DNA of 11,098 bases, taken from contig WJXE01000041.1 in the NCBI GenBank assembly GCA_009665115.1, positions 1 through 11,098 on the forward strand. The letters run 5' to 3'. Positions 1 through 6,963 of this stretch are shown here, piece after piece. This DNA comes from Nitrosopumilales archaeon. GTDB taxonomy: Archaea > Thermoproteota > Nitrososphaeria > Nitrososphaerales > Nitrososphaeraceae. The stretch's first letter is position 1; the number at the start of each line of letters is the position of its first letter. The position numbers were made by a program, and so were the translations under genes. The notes below the pieces were generated by a model, which ran no database searches, was not told the origin of the DNA, and worked only from the letters and a program-made list of their open reading frames with translations.

Positions 1-1
1 T

Positions 2-424
2 ATATCCCGTGCTGATATTGTAAGGAAGAGCTTGGAGAAGAACGGGTTTATTGCCATCTGCAAACAGCGATCTACTGCAGTAGAATTTATAAATGAAATA
101 GCCCCAGAACATCTGCAACTGGTAGGCAAAAATGCTCGAGCCACGTCTAAGAAGATAACATCGTCTGGACTTGTATTAATCGGAAAATATACTCCATCTT
201 CAGCTAGTGATTATTGTTTTGGGTCCAACCACATTCTGCCTACGCTTGGCTTCGGGAAATCCAGGGGATCGCTTTCGGTTCTCGACTTTTTAAAACTGGT
301 ATCTACTATCGAAGCAACCAAGTCTGGACTAGAGAAAGTACAACACAATATCAGAGAAATTGCCTCAGCTGAAGGATTAATAAATCATTACTTAGCCGTG
401 CAGGAAAGAACGATGGCCAAATGA
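2..424 (+). CDS. hisD: Histidinol dehydrogenase, C-terminal part (5' end outside window)
   Basis: The frame is open from the window edge, so this is the last ~140 residues of HisD. The enzyme oxidises L-histidinol through histidinal to L-histidine with two NAD+, the last two steps of histidine synthesis, in the cytoplasm. The segment APEHLQL carries the Glu-His pair that acts as general acid/base in the family. The stretch SDYCFGSNHILPT contains the conserved Asp that binds Zn. Near the C terminus, EGLINHYLAVQER carries the second Zn-ligand His. The NAD-binding part lies upstream and cannot be checked. The internal TTG at 32 is not a real start because homology-bearing sequence continues across it. 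The stop overlaps the hisC start as ATGA at 421-424, so translation is probably coupled. Identification is firm; only completeness is unknown. Confidence 0.96.
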   Translation: MSRADIVRKSLEKNGFIAICKQRSTAVEFINEIAPEHLQLVGKNARATSKKITSSGLVLIGKYTPSSASDYCFGSNHILPTLGFGKSRGSLSVLDFLKLVSTIEATKSGLEKVQHNIREIASAEGLINHYLAVQERTMAK

Positions 425-1485
425 CAAACTGGCTGTCAGATAGATTAGACAAAATTTGCAAACTTGATGCTTACGTAAAGCCGGAGAGAATCAAAGATTC
501 AATAAAATTAGATGCGAATGAGAATTTCGCTCTTGATAGTAAATTCATCTCGAAAATAGCCTTACATGCTATAAAGCAGACTGATCTGCGTGAGTATCCA
601 CTCGAACAATTCGAAGACCTTTATAGACAGCTTTCAAATTATTCGGGTGTCGATAAAAAATACCTAGGGATCGGCAGTGGATCCGATCAAATAATTGAAT
701 TGATCCTTTCCATCTTCGGAAGAAATCAACAGGCTAGCATTTTTACTCCAACATTCTCTTATTTCATAAATCGATGTGAATTGCATGATATTGCGTTAGA
801 TAGAGTGCCACTAACCGAAGACGCCGAGCTACCGAAGTTGGAATTCTTGAAGAGAGCAGCACGCTCTGATATAATATACATTTGTTCTCCTAATAACCCT
901 ACAGGTAATCAATTTGGTGAGAAACTGGTTTTGGAAATCATAGACACATTCAAAGACAAGTTGATCTTAATTGATGAAGCGTATGTTGAATTTGGTAATT
1001 ATAATTTAGCTCCACATATTGCAAAATACGACAATGTCGTGATATTGCGTACTCTTTCTAAAGCATTTGGTTTGGCAGGAGCCAGGATAGGATATCTCAT
1101 TGCGAATGAGAAGTTTGCAGAAATATTTAGAACAACGATCCAGTCTCCTTATCCTCTAAACAGTTTTTCGTTAGCAGTAGCAACCTTAGCCCTCTCCTAT
1201 GAGCGCTATGTAAGACAAACTGTGGAATTAATCAAGAGAGAACGAAAAAGGGTATTTGATGAGCTCTTTGAGATGAACGGTATAAAGGTCTTCAGGTCCG
1301 ATGCTAACTTTATTTTCCTTGAATCCTATGATAGTTATGGAAGGATTTTAAGTGTTTTAAAAAAAGAAGGATTATCTGTGAAAGCGTTCGGAGATATTGA
1401 TGGACACAGAGGCTGCATAAGGGTTACAATCGGAACAAGTGAAATGAACGATAAATTTCTCAAATCAATATCGAAGGCAATCTAG
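421..1485 (+). CDS. hisC: Histidinol-phosphate aminotransferase
   Basis: A 354-residue PLP-dependent fold-type I aminotransferase, the usual length for HisC. It converts imidazole-acetol phosphate plus glutamate to histidinol phosphate plus 2-oxoglutarate. Visible landmarks in order are DANEN at residues 31-35 near the substrate pocket; the REYP segment with Tyr59; SPNNPTG at 156-162 with Asn159; IDEAYVEF with Asp185, which contacts the PLP pyridine nitrogen; TLSKAFGLAGARIGY with Lys214 as the Schiff-base lysine; and GCIRVTIGT with Arg334, the expected substrate carboxylate/phosphate-side arginine. The ATG at 421 overlaps the hisD stop by four bases. Eight bases separate its TAG from the next start. 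The his context makes HisC far more likely than another class I/II aminotransferase such as a tyrosine or CobD type. Confidence 0.96.
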   Translation: MTNWLSDRLDKICKLDAYVKPERIKDSIKLDANENFALDSKFISKIALHAIKQTDLREYPLEQFEDLYRQLSNYSGVDKKYLGIGSGSDQIIELILSIFGRNQQASIFTPTFSYFINRCELHDIALDRVPLTEDAELPKLEFLKRAARSDIIYICSPNNPTGNQFGEKLVLEIIDTFKDKLILIDEAYVEFGNYNLAPHIAKYDNVVILRTLSKAFGLAGARIGYLIANEKFAEIFRTTIQSPYPLNSFSLAVATLALSYERYVRQTVELIKRERKRVFDELFEMNGIKVFRSDANFIFLESYDSYGRILSVLKKEGLSVKAFGDIDGHRGCIRVTIGTSEMNDKFLKSISKAI

Positions 1486-1493
1486 ACAAGAAG

Positions 1494-2534
1494 TTGAAAA
1501 ACAGATGGTTGGCTGCAAGTCATATAAAAAAAACAAATCATATAAAAAAATTCAGAAAATTATTGTTATTGAACTTTGAGTGTGTTCTTTTTGACGTCGA
1601 TGGGTGCCTAGTCGATATAAGGAAATCTTACAACGCTGCCATAAAAAAAACTGTTGATTTTATACTCAACTATGTTGTTACTACAGCAGCAATAGATAAC
1701 TTCAGGCTCACCAATCTGGTATCCGATAACATCATTCTAAAGTTTAGACAAACAGGAGGTTTCAACAATGACGTCGACACAAGTTATGCAATATGTCTAG
1801 CAGAGCTTGCTAACCCTCACAAAAATGTTACCAACGCCAGAGAGTTCCTAAATAAAGTAGCTGCAAATTCCGATGAAGATGGAATAATTTCCGTTGAAAA
1901 ATATCTAATCTCTTTAACTTCATCTACCATTATAAAAAACCTTAAAAAACTCTTAGACTATCCTGCCCCTGCCGGTAAGAGGAGTGTTATTGCAACAGTA
2001 TTCGATGAATTATTCTATGGACCAGAATTATTTAAAAAATTGCACAATTTTGAGCCGAAATTTTACTTTGGAAAACCGCTGATTGAAAATGACAGGCTTG
2101 TGATAACTAGAAGAACAATGGACCTCCTTGCAAGGAGATTTAGTGGCAATCTAGCTGTAGTATCAGGCAGAAGCAAATTAGCTGCAGAATATTCTCTCCA
2201 GCCAATATTAGACACTCTCAAGCAAGAATCCTCCGTATTCCTAGAAGACGAAAGGAGGGAGTATGCCAAGCCAAATCCCTATGGGATTATGAAGGCTATG
2301 AAAAGCATGGGCACCAAAACCGCGATTTATGCCGGGGACTCTTACGAGGACTTGATAATGGTCAGAAGAGCTGAGGAAAAAACTCATCTCAAAATTGCAT
2401 TTTGTGGTATTTATGGATGCAGTTCGCAACCTCTGGAAACGATGAGACAATTCAAAGAAAAAGGCGCAGACGTCATAATTCAAAATATAAATCAGCTACC
2501 AAAGATATTAAATAAAGTATCGGTAAAAGAGTGA
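1494..2534 (+). CDS. HAD-superfamily phosphatase in the his operon; candidate histidinol-phosphate phosphatase
   Basis: A 346-residue haloacid dehalogenase-type hydrolase with all four catalytic motifs: motif I FDVDGCLVD with nucleophile Asp34 and acid/base Asp36; motif II VVSGR with Ser224; motif III Lys259 in YAKPNP; motif IV AGDSYED with Asp282 and Asp286. About 180 residues between motifs I and II form a large, probably helical cap. I recall an uncharacterised HAD-IA family (TIGR01548) sometimes annotated as a HisB-like protein; this may belong there, but I could not check. Lying between hisC and hisB in an operon with no other phosphatase, it is inferred to dephosphorylate histidinol phosphate. 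The start is uncertain. TTG at 1494 adds a Lys-rich leader of ~25 residues that includes a repeated HIKK. In-frame TTG codons at 1563 and 1569 would start just before NFECVLFDVDG. It is in the same frame as hisB. Confidence 0.88.
   Translation: MKNRWLAASHIKKTNHIKKFRKLLLLNFECVLFDVDGCLVDIRKSYNAAIKKTVDFILNYVVTTAAIDNFRLTNLVSDNIILKFRQTGGFNNDVDTSYAICLAELANPHKNVTNAREFLNKVAANSDEDGIISVEKYLISLTSSTIIKNLKKLLDYPAPAGKRSVIATVFDELFYGPELFKKLHNFEPKFYFGKPLIENDRLVITRRTMDLLARRFSGNLAVVSGRSKLAAEYSLQPILDTLKQESSVFLEDERREYAKPNPYGIMKAMKSMGTKTAIYAGDSYEDLIMVRRAEEKTHLKIAFCGIYGCSSQPLETMRQFKEKGADVIIQNINQLPKILNKVSVKE
1520..1550 (+). repeat. Short imperfect tandem repeat at the 5' end of the HAD gene
   Basis: The 13-base word TCATATAAAAAAA occurs at 1520-1532 and again at 1538-1550, an 18-base period. 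In the long-start reading frame this gives two HIKK units six residues apart. The A-rich TATA-like words could also be promoter-like, or the tract may be untranslated spacer if translation starts at 1563 or 1569. Both readings are inference. Confidence 0.6.
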
Positions 2535-2536
2535 TC
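2531..2536 (+). promoter_or_regulatory. Shine-Dalgarno-like GTGATC containing the upstream stop codon
   Basis: GTGATC matches the 3' half of the archaeal Shine-Dalgarno consensus GGAGGTGATC and ends four bases before the TTG at 2541. The TGA in the middle of it is the HAD gene's own stop codon. This supports TTG 2541 as the hisB start and suggests that a terminating ribosome sits on the hisB ribosome-binding site. Confidence 0.5.
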
Positions 2537-2540
2537 GCGT

Positions 2541-3152
2541 TTGGTCGCTTATCCACATAATACCACAAAGAGAATTTCAAAAATTAAGAGGGCCACCAAA
2601 GAGACACGGCTTGCAGTACAAGTAAATATTGACGGCACGGGTAAAACAGCAGTAAAAACAGGTCTTTCTTTTATCGATCATCTAATAGTAGCGATTGCCA
2701 AGCATAGTATGATTGACATTAGTTTGACAGCCATTTCCAATGACGGTATACTACACCATCTTGTGGAAGATACATCGATTGCACTTTCTCAGTCTATAGA
2801 CAGAGCACTTTCTGACAGATCACGAATCAGAAGATTCGGGCATGCGGTCGTTCCAATGGATGAATCATTAGCATCTGTAGCGATAGACCTCGTCAAGCGT
2901 CAATTTTATAATATGCAATTGAACTTAGCTGCGGAGACTGTTGAAGGAATCCCCTGTGAAGACCTTGAACATTTTGTGAGATCGCTTATTCAGAATTTGA
3001 ACGCATGTACCCATATTGTGGTAAATTACGGAGATAACGATCACCATAAAATTGAGTCAGCAGTTAAAGCATTTGCGGTAGCGTTTAGAATGGCCGCTAG
3101 CATCGACGAGAGAAGAAGGGAAGGGGTACCAAGTACGAAAGGTGCTATGTAA
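2541..3152 (+). CDS. hisB: Imidazoleglycerol-phosphate dehydratase
   Basis: A 203-residue monofunctional HisB (typical length ~195). It dehydrates imidazole-glycerol phosphate to imidazole-acetol phosphate at a di-manganese centre. Metal-binding motifs are intact: FIDHL (His47), KHS (His55), LHHLVED (His72, His73, Glu76), CTHI (His158) and DNDHHKIES (His168, His169, Glu172). The phosphate-binding region RRFGHAVVPMDES and the C-terminal PSTKGAM are also conserved. Some usual HisB positions differ: the common D-x-SGRP is DLVKRQ here. The TTG at 2541 gives about ten residues before the conserved RISKIKRATKET; there is no ATG or GTG alternative. The gene follows the HAD stop by six bases and in the same frame. 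Its stop directly abuts the hisH ATG. Confidence 0.95.
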   Translation: MVAYPHNTTKRISKIKRATKETRLAVQVNIDGTGKTAVKTGLSFIDHLIVAIAKHSMIDISLTAISNDGILHHLVEDTSIALSQSIDRALSDRSRIRRFGHAVVPMDESLASVAIDLVKRQFYNMQLNLAAETVEGIPCEDLEHFVRSLIQNLNACTHIVVNYGDNDHHKIESAVKAFAVAFRMAASIDERRREGVPSTKGAM

Positions 3153-3794
3153 ATGACACCTGACAACATCGCAATATTTGATTACGGAGCTGGCAATCTT
3201 TTTAGCTTAAAGGCTGCTTTGGAACGGAATGGTGCACAGAGAGTTTCGATAATACGAGACATCGAAGGAATAGAAAAATTTAGTGGGTTAGTTCTACCTG
3301 GGGTAGGCAATTTCGACCCGGCGATAAGATCTATTGAGCCCCATAAGGAATTATTGATTCAAGTTATTGATGATGCAAATAATGGAGGCATGCCTATGCT
3401 TGGTATTTGCTTGGGCATGGAGATGTTATTCAATAAAAGTGAAGAGGGGATTTTAGATGGCCTCAAAATTTTAGACGGAGAAGTGGTGATGTTTGCTAGA
3501 ACGAGAGTTAAAATTCCTCACATGGGTTGGAACAATTTATACGTAACTCGGAAAGATAGCAAGCTCTTGCAAGGTGTAAACGATGGTTCATGGGTATACT
3601 TCGTCCATTCATACTATGTAAAGCCTAAAGACAAAGGCCTAGTTGCGGCGAGTTCTCATTATGGCATTAAGATCCCAGCCGTAGTCGAAAATGGGAATCT
3701 CTTTGGCACCCAATTTCATCCTGAGAAATCCGGGTCCACAGGCGTGTCTATACTGAGGAATTTTTTAAAAGCGTGTTCTCAGAAATGCGTGTAA
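3153..3794 (+). CDS. hisH: Imidazole glycerol phosphate synthase, glutaminase subunit
   Basis: A 213-residue class I (triad) glutamine amidotransferase. It hydrolyses glutamine and delivers ammonia to HisF for closure of the imidazole ring. The N-terminal DYGAGNLFSLKAAL is HisH-typical. The oxyanion-region segment LPGVGNF is at 48-54, the nucleophile Cys86 lies in GICLGMEML, and His189 with Glu191 in FGTQFHPEKSG completes the triad. FVHSYYV at 150-156 is another family signature. The ATG follows the hisB TAA with no gap, and the 3' end overlaps hisA by about ten bases. Co-translation with hisA and hisF fits HisH and HisF forming one complex. Confidence 0.97.
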   Translation: MTPDNIAIFDYGAGNLFSLKAALERNGAQRVSIIRDIEGIEKFSGLVLPGVGNFDPAIRSIEPHKELLIQVIDDANNGGMPMLGICLGMEMLFNKSEEGILDGLKILDGEVVMFARTRVKIPHMGWNNLYVTRKDSKLLQGVNDGSWVYFVHSYYVKPKDKGLVAASSHYGIKIPAVVENGNLFGTQFHPEKSGSTGVSILRNFLKACSQKCV

Positions 3795-4495
3795 TACCAG
3801 CAGTAGATATCATGGACGGAAATGTCGTCAGACTTGTAAAAGGTAATCCTGCGGACAAAGTGATTTATGGTAACGATCCTATTGAGACAGCTAAAAAATG
3901 GGAAAGGGCTGGGGCAGATATGTTGCACGTCGTGGATCTCGACGCGACTTTACGAACCGGGCGCAATAATTCTGAAATTGTTTCAAGAATAATTGATGCT
4001 GTAAACATCCCTGTAGAAGTAGCAGGAGGTATTCGATCAGTCCCTGCCGTAAAGGAAATGTTCCACAAAAATGCCGCTAGAGTTGTACTCGGAACAATGG
4101 CTTACAAGAATCCTGATTCGGTAAGACAGCTTGCTAAGAAAAACCGAAACAAAATTGTAATTTCACTTGATCAGAATAATGGGATGGTCATGATAGATGG
4201 TTGGAGAGAGACCACGGGATCAGGGGTCATCGATTCTATGAGATTTTTTATGAACATGGGCATAAAGGAGTTTCTGTTGACAAGTGTTGATAGAGATGGG
4301 ATGATGAACGGGCCCGATATTACAGTACTATCTTCTGCTGTTAGTTTCACCAGCGCAAACATTATTGCAAGCGGTGGAATTTCAAGTATCGAAGATGCCA
4401 TTAGAGTCAGGAATATAGGATGTAGCGCAGTCATCCTTGGTAAGGCACTTTATGAAGACAAACTCAGTGTTGAACGGGTCAAGGCGATCTCATAA
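3785..4495 (+). CDS. hisA: ProFAR isomerase (phosphoribosylformimino-AICAR-phosphate isomerase)
   Basis: A 236-residue half-barrel-repeat TIM barrel that performs the Amadori isomerisation of ProFAR to PRFAR, the substrate of HisH-HisF. The chosen ATG gives MRVIPAVDIMDG, which matches the normal HisA N terminus and places catalytic Asp8 as in T. maritima HisA. Asp129 in VISLD is the second acid. Thr166 is in LLTSVDRDG, and the phosphate-binding loops VAGGIRS (79-85) and ASGGISS (195-201) are present. A GTG at 3773 in the same frame would add four residues, MFSE, and is less likely. The tryptophan in DGW at 139-140 favours HisA over HisF. PriA-type (HisA/TrpF) dual function cannot be excluded, but no TrpF-specific feature is seen. 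The gene overlaps hisH and ends one base before the hisF ATG. Confidence 0.95.
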   Translation: MRVIPAVDIMDGNVVRLVKGNPADKVIYGNDPIETAKKWERAGADMLHVVDLDATLRTGRNNSEIVSRIIDAVNIPVEVAGGIRSVPAVKEMFHKNAARVVLGTMAYKNPDSVRQLAKKNRNKIVISLDQNNGMVMIDGWRETTGSGVIDSMRFFMNMGIKEFLLTSVDRDGMMNGPDITVLSSAVSFTSANIIASGGISSIEDAIRVRNIGCSAVILGKALYEDKLSVERVKAIS

Positions 4496-4496
4496 G

Positions 4497-5300
4497 ATGC
4501 CACTGGCTAAGCGGATTATTCCGTGTTTGGATGTCGACAATGGCAGGGTAGTAAAGGGAATACATTTCGACAGAGTAAAAGATGCAGGCGATCCTGTCGA
4601 ATTTGCTCAGAGATACAAATTACAGGGGGCAGACGAACTCATTTTTCTAGACATTACTGCATCACAACAAGAGAGAGAGACAATGAAAAACGTTGTTAGA
4701 AATGTAGCAAGGGTCACTGATATTCCCTTTACAGTAGGAGGAGGAATCAGAAAGTTAGAAGATGCACGTGATATATTACTTAGTGGTGCAGACAAGGTGT
4801 CGATCAATACTGCGGCTGTTAAAAATCCAGACCTAATTACAGACTTAATGTCAATCTTCGGTAAGCAATGTGTGGTAGTTGCCATCGACGCTAAAAGAAA
4901 TTACGACGACGATGGTAAGAACACATTCGAAAATCATCGAGGAAAAAAATATTGGTTTGAGGTAAGAATTTATGGTGGAAAAGTCGAGACTGGGATTGAT
5001 GCAATCGAATGGGCCAGAAAAGTTGAATCTCTAGGGGCTGGTGAGATCCTACTGACTAGTATCGATGCCGATGGGACTGAGAACGGCTATGACATTAATT
5101 TGACAAAATTTATTTGTAAAGCAGTTCGCATTCCTGTGATTGCATCTGGCGGATGTGGTGAGCCGAGACATATGCTAGAAGTTTTTAGAAAAACCGATGT
5201 TGATGCGGCATTGGCAGCATCCATATTTCACTATGAGAAATCGACCGTAGACAGAGTCAAAAACTATTTAAAGAAGAATGGAATAGAGATCAGAATCTAG
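4497..5300 (+). CDS. hisF: Imidazole glycerol phosphate synthase, cyclase subunit
   Basis: A 267-residue TIM barrel that uses ammonia from HisH to convert PRFAR to imidazole-glycerol phosphate plus AICAR, linking histidine and purine synthesis. The start MPLAKRIIPCLDV matches the family exactly and puts catalytic Asp at residue 12. The second catalytic Asp is 131 in VVAIDAKRN. Other landmarks are GADELIFLDITAS (44-56), the phosphate loops FTVGGGIR (78-85) and VIASGGCG (214-221), and LLTSIDADGT (185-194). The frame remains open upstream to 4437, but that part only shadows the hisA end. The ATG is one base after the hisA stop. This is the last his gene of the run: hisI and hisE, which often accompany hisF, do not follow. 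Confidence 0.97.
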   Translation: MPLAKRIIPCLDVDNGRVVKGIHFDRVKDAGDPVEFAQRYKLQGADELIFLDITASQQERETMKNVVRNVARVTDIPFTVGGGIRKLEDARDILLSGADKVSINTAAVKNPDLITDLMSIFGKQCVVVAIDAKRNYDDDGKNTFENHRGKKYWFEVRIYGGKVETGIDAIEWARKVESLGAGEILLTSIDADGTENGYDINLTKFICKAVRIPVIASGGCGEPRHMLEVFRKTDVDAALAASIFHYEKSTVDRVKNYLKKNGIEIRI

Positions 5301-5313
5301 TTGTAAATTACAA
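5301..5313. repeat. 13-base palindrome directly after the hisF stop
   Basis: TTGTAA-A-TTACAA begins at the base after the hisF TAG. The arms are six bases with a one-base centre, so it suits a dimeric DNA-binding protein better than an RNA hairpin. Short palindromes like this are common by chance in AT-rich DNA. Confidence 0.4.
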
Positions 5314-5616
5314 GGGCGAACGCGCCAGTTGCTGACAGCGTCGTAAATATTGGCAAGCCTTCAGCATGATCAGCCTTGTTTACATTTATATCCGTATTTA
5401 CATTGGTGTTAAACGAGTTTCTTTGGAAACACGAAAAATGGCGACAAATACTAAGTATAAAGGATTAGGAATCAAACCTACCAATTTGTCGTATTCCCAT
5501 GACTTGTCTATTTCATTGCAAAGATAATACATAAAACGAAATGAAAAAACAAAGATATCAATAGGAATGTTACCCGGCACAGATAGACCTTGATCGCCTC
5601 AGAAGTTAAATTCCGG

Positions 5617-5628
5617 AGAATATATAAA
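5617..5628 (+). promoter_or_regulatory. TATA box with purine-rich BRE-like flank
   Basis: GAGAATATATAAA, preceded by purines, is a good archaeal TATA/BRE match. A start site about 25 bases downstream (~5650) would give a leader of roughly 33 bases before the ATG at 5683. Confidence 0.55.
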
Positions 5629-5682
5629 CAACAAAAGAATAGGCAAATAAACAAATTAAGATGATCTCTGCTCTAATAACCC

Positions 5683-6102
5683 ATGAGGTTAAAGGATATC
5701 ACGAAAGCCCCTGCCAAGGCGATCAAGAGACTTACTGAACTCGGCTCACCGGGAATGATGGAATCCCTTGAGAAAATCAAAGAAATTGCTACGACTATAC
5801 AAGAGATCGAAGATTCATTGAAGGCTCCACCAATGCTAAAAAATATAGAAAACATGACTCTGACTTCAGAAGCAATGCAGAATGTTGCGGAAAATATTAG
5901 GAATATTAGATCGGAATTAGACGCAACAGGTATCATAGAAGAGGCAAGGAATACATCAACTATCGTTGGAATGAATTCAACTTTCAATAAAAAAATTCAA
6001 AACTTGAAAGATCTAACTAATAGTTGTAAAGATATTGCGCGCTCTGTTAAGGACCTGACGAACGAACTAAAGTTAGATACTAACAAATCAGCACAGTCAT
6101 AA
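5683..6102 (+). CDS. Small charged helical-repeat protein, unknown function (paralogue of 6213-6647)
   Basis: I do not recognise a named family. The 139-residue product has no signal peptide or membrane segment, is rich in Lys, Glu, Asn, Ile and Thr, and looks almost entirely alpha-helical and amphipathic. It contains three degenerate units that begin LGSPGMM (residue 20), LKAPPML (46) and LDATGII (79), i.e. L-x3-[GP]-[MI]-[MLI] followed by a helix of about 20-28 residues. The neighbouring downstream protein has the same units, so the two are probably diverged duplicates. There is one Cys (115). The ATG at 5683 lies about 60 bases past a TATA box, with no strong Shine-Dalgarno. Coiled-coil scaffold, stress/LEA-like or membrane-surface-binding roles are all possible; none is shown by the sequence. 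Confidence 0.75.
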   Translation: MRLKDITKAPAKAIKRLTELGSPGMMESLEKIKEIATTIQEIEDSLKAPPMLKNIENMTLTSEAMQNVAENIRNIRSELDATGIIEEARNTSTIVGMNSTFNKKIQNLKDLTNSCKDIARSVKDLTNELKLDTNKSAQS

Positions 6103-6180
6103 AAAAAAAGGGTTACAAATGATGGTATTGTGCATATATGTACCAGAGAAGGTGCTGATATCCTACCAAGTAAAGGTAAA

Positions 6181-6190
6181 ACTTTATACA
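6181..6190 (+). promoter_or_regulatory. TATA box giving a near-leaderless transcript
   Basis: ACTTTATACA is centred about 28 bases before the ATG at 6213. This is the spacing expected when archaeal transcription begins at or just before the start codon. It suggests the second helical-repeat gene can be expressed separately from the first. Confidence 0.55.
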
Positions 6191-6212
6191 ATGATGTAAT
6201 GCATACAGCCCT

Positions 6213-6647
6213 ATGTCCACTTCACCAGCAGATTCAAAAAACGACACTCTTAAAACATCAGGAGTTAATCCTGAAAAGACTGCAGAGTCGATAAAGAACA
6301 TTGCGAAGAGTATCCGTGAAGCATCAGCGAAGATGAGAGAGACAGTAAGAACTTTACGCGAAAGCGGGGCTATTGACGAAATTACCCAAGCAGTTTTCGA
6401 AGCAACCGTAGCGGCTCGAGATACTGCAAAAGAACTTAATGATGCTGCAAAGGATCTTAAAGAGCGTGGTATTATCAAAGATACTGCTGCTGCTGTAGAA
6501 CAAACAACCATGGCTGCGCGTGAGACAGCCGAGATTATAAGGGATACCGCACGGCAAACAGCAGAGGCAGCACCCCACACAACAGAAACCGTAAAGGAAG
6601 CAGCGAGTAAAGTAAAATCAAAAGCAAGACATTCTGGGCAGTCTTAA
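6213..6647 (+). CDS. Small Ala/Thr/Glu-rich helical-repeat protein, unknown function
   Basis: A 144-residue protein with no Cys, no signal peptide and no membrane span, rich in Ala, Thr, Glu, Lys and Arg. Three units follow one another: residues 13-47 starting LKTSGVN, 48-81 starting LRESGAI, and 82-115 starting LKERGII. Units 2 and 3 are both 34 residues and share about half their positions, including A-V, the AAR[DE]TA core and a following D. The rest is a flexible N terminus and a basic Ser/Lys tail. The pattern predicts a long amphipathic helix and recalls LEA group 3 or apolipoprotein-like helices, but that is resemblance only. The upstream gene shares the L-x3-G unit start. A TATA box 28 bases before the ATG suggests its own near-leaderless promoter, and a T6 run follows the stop. 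Function unknown. Confidence 0.82.
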   Translation: MSTSPADSKNDTLKTSGVNPEKTAESIKNIAKSIREASAKMRETVRTLRESGAIDEITQAVFEATVAARDTAKELNDAAKDLKERGIIKDTAAAVEQTTMAARETAEIIRDTARQTAEAAPHTTETVKEAASKVKSKARHSGQS

Positions 6648-6648
6648 A

Positions 6649-6654
6649 TTTTTT
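6649..6654 (+). terminator. Oligo-T terminator
   Basis: A run of six T two bases after the TAA at 6645-6647, without a hairpin. Archaeal RNA polymerase terminates at such non-template T-runs, so the helical-repeat transcript probably ends here. Confidence 0.5.
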
Positions 6655-6963
6655 GTCCTAATGAGTCGCCATCTGGAATTATGTTGTGAGTAGTGTATAC
6701 TGGCAAATGTCGATTATTACTACAACCAGCTTAGTAGTGGACTGGTCAATAAGATCTCCTACATAATCCAAATTGTGATATTATCCTTCTCTATTCTCTT
6801 ATAGGCCGGATCTTTGCTGCAACTGCATCACACAATGCCATAACAAGTTTATTATAACAAAAAAATGGTCAATGCTTGGTATGTTAGCACAACGGAAGGT
6901 TGACAACTATTTCTATTAATCCAATAAGTCGTTCTATTGATTCAGTATGATTTTAGCCTAACA

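Larger units (their letters stand above)
5301..5682. other. Intergenic spacer after the his operon
   Basis: 382 bases with no convincing gene. The stretch around 5370-5425 is T-rich on the + strand and could terminate the his transcript, but it has no clean T-run. An ATG-initiated frame of 53 codons runs from 5366 to 5527 (+), starting MISLVYIY and ending SLQR, with no recognisable family or good ribosome-binding site. A 60-codon - strand frame overlaps it. I treat both as unsupported. The 3' end carries the TATA box for the next gene. Confidence 0.5.

Noticed and set aside
2063..2483. Two - strand open frames of 68 and 80 codons
   Set aside because: They lie opposite the HAD gene, whose catalytic motifs III and IV occupy this DNA; they have no recognisable motifs and are shadows.
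3865..4885. - strand frames of 67, 87 and 92 codons opposite hisA and hisF
   Set aside because: hisA and hisF are unambiguous here; the opposite frames are low-complexity Ser/Thr/Ile shadows.
5398..5580. 60-codon - strand frame and 53-codon + strand frame (5366-5527) in the spacer after hisF
   Set aside because: No family resemblance and no clear ribosome-binding or TATA signal at the right distance; they overlap each other, so both cannot be trusted.
5673..6580. Long - strand frames (104, 64, 155 and 74 codons) opposite the helical-repeat genes
   Set aside because: Apparent hydrophobic or Ala/Ser-rich products arise from the complement of regular Ala/Glu/Thr/Lys codons on the + strand; the + strand frames have promoters and a clear internal repeat.
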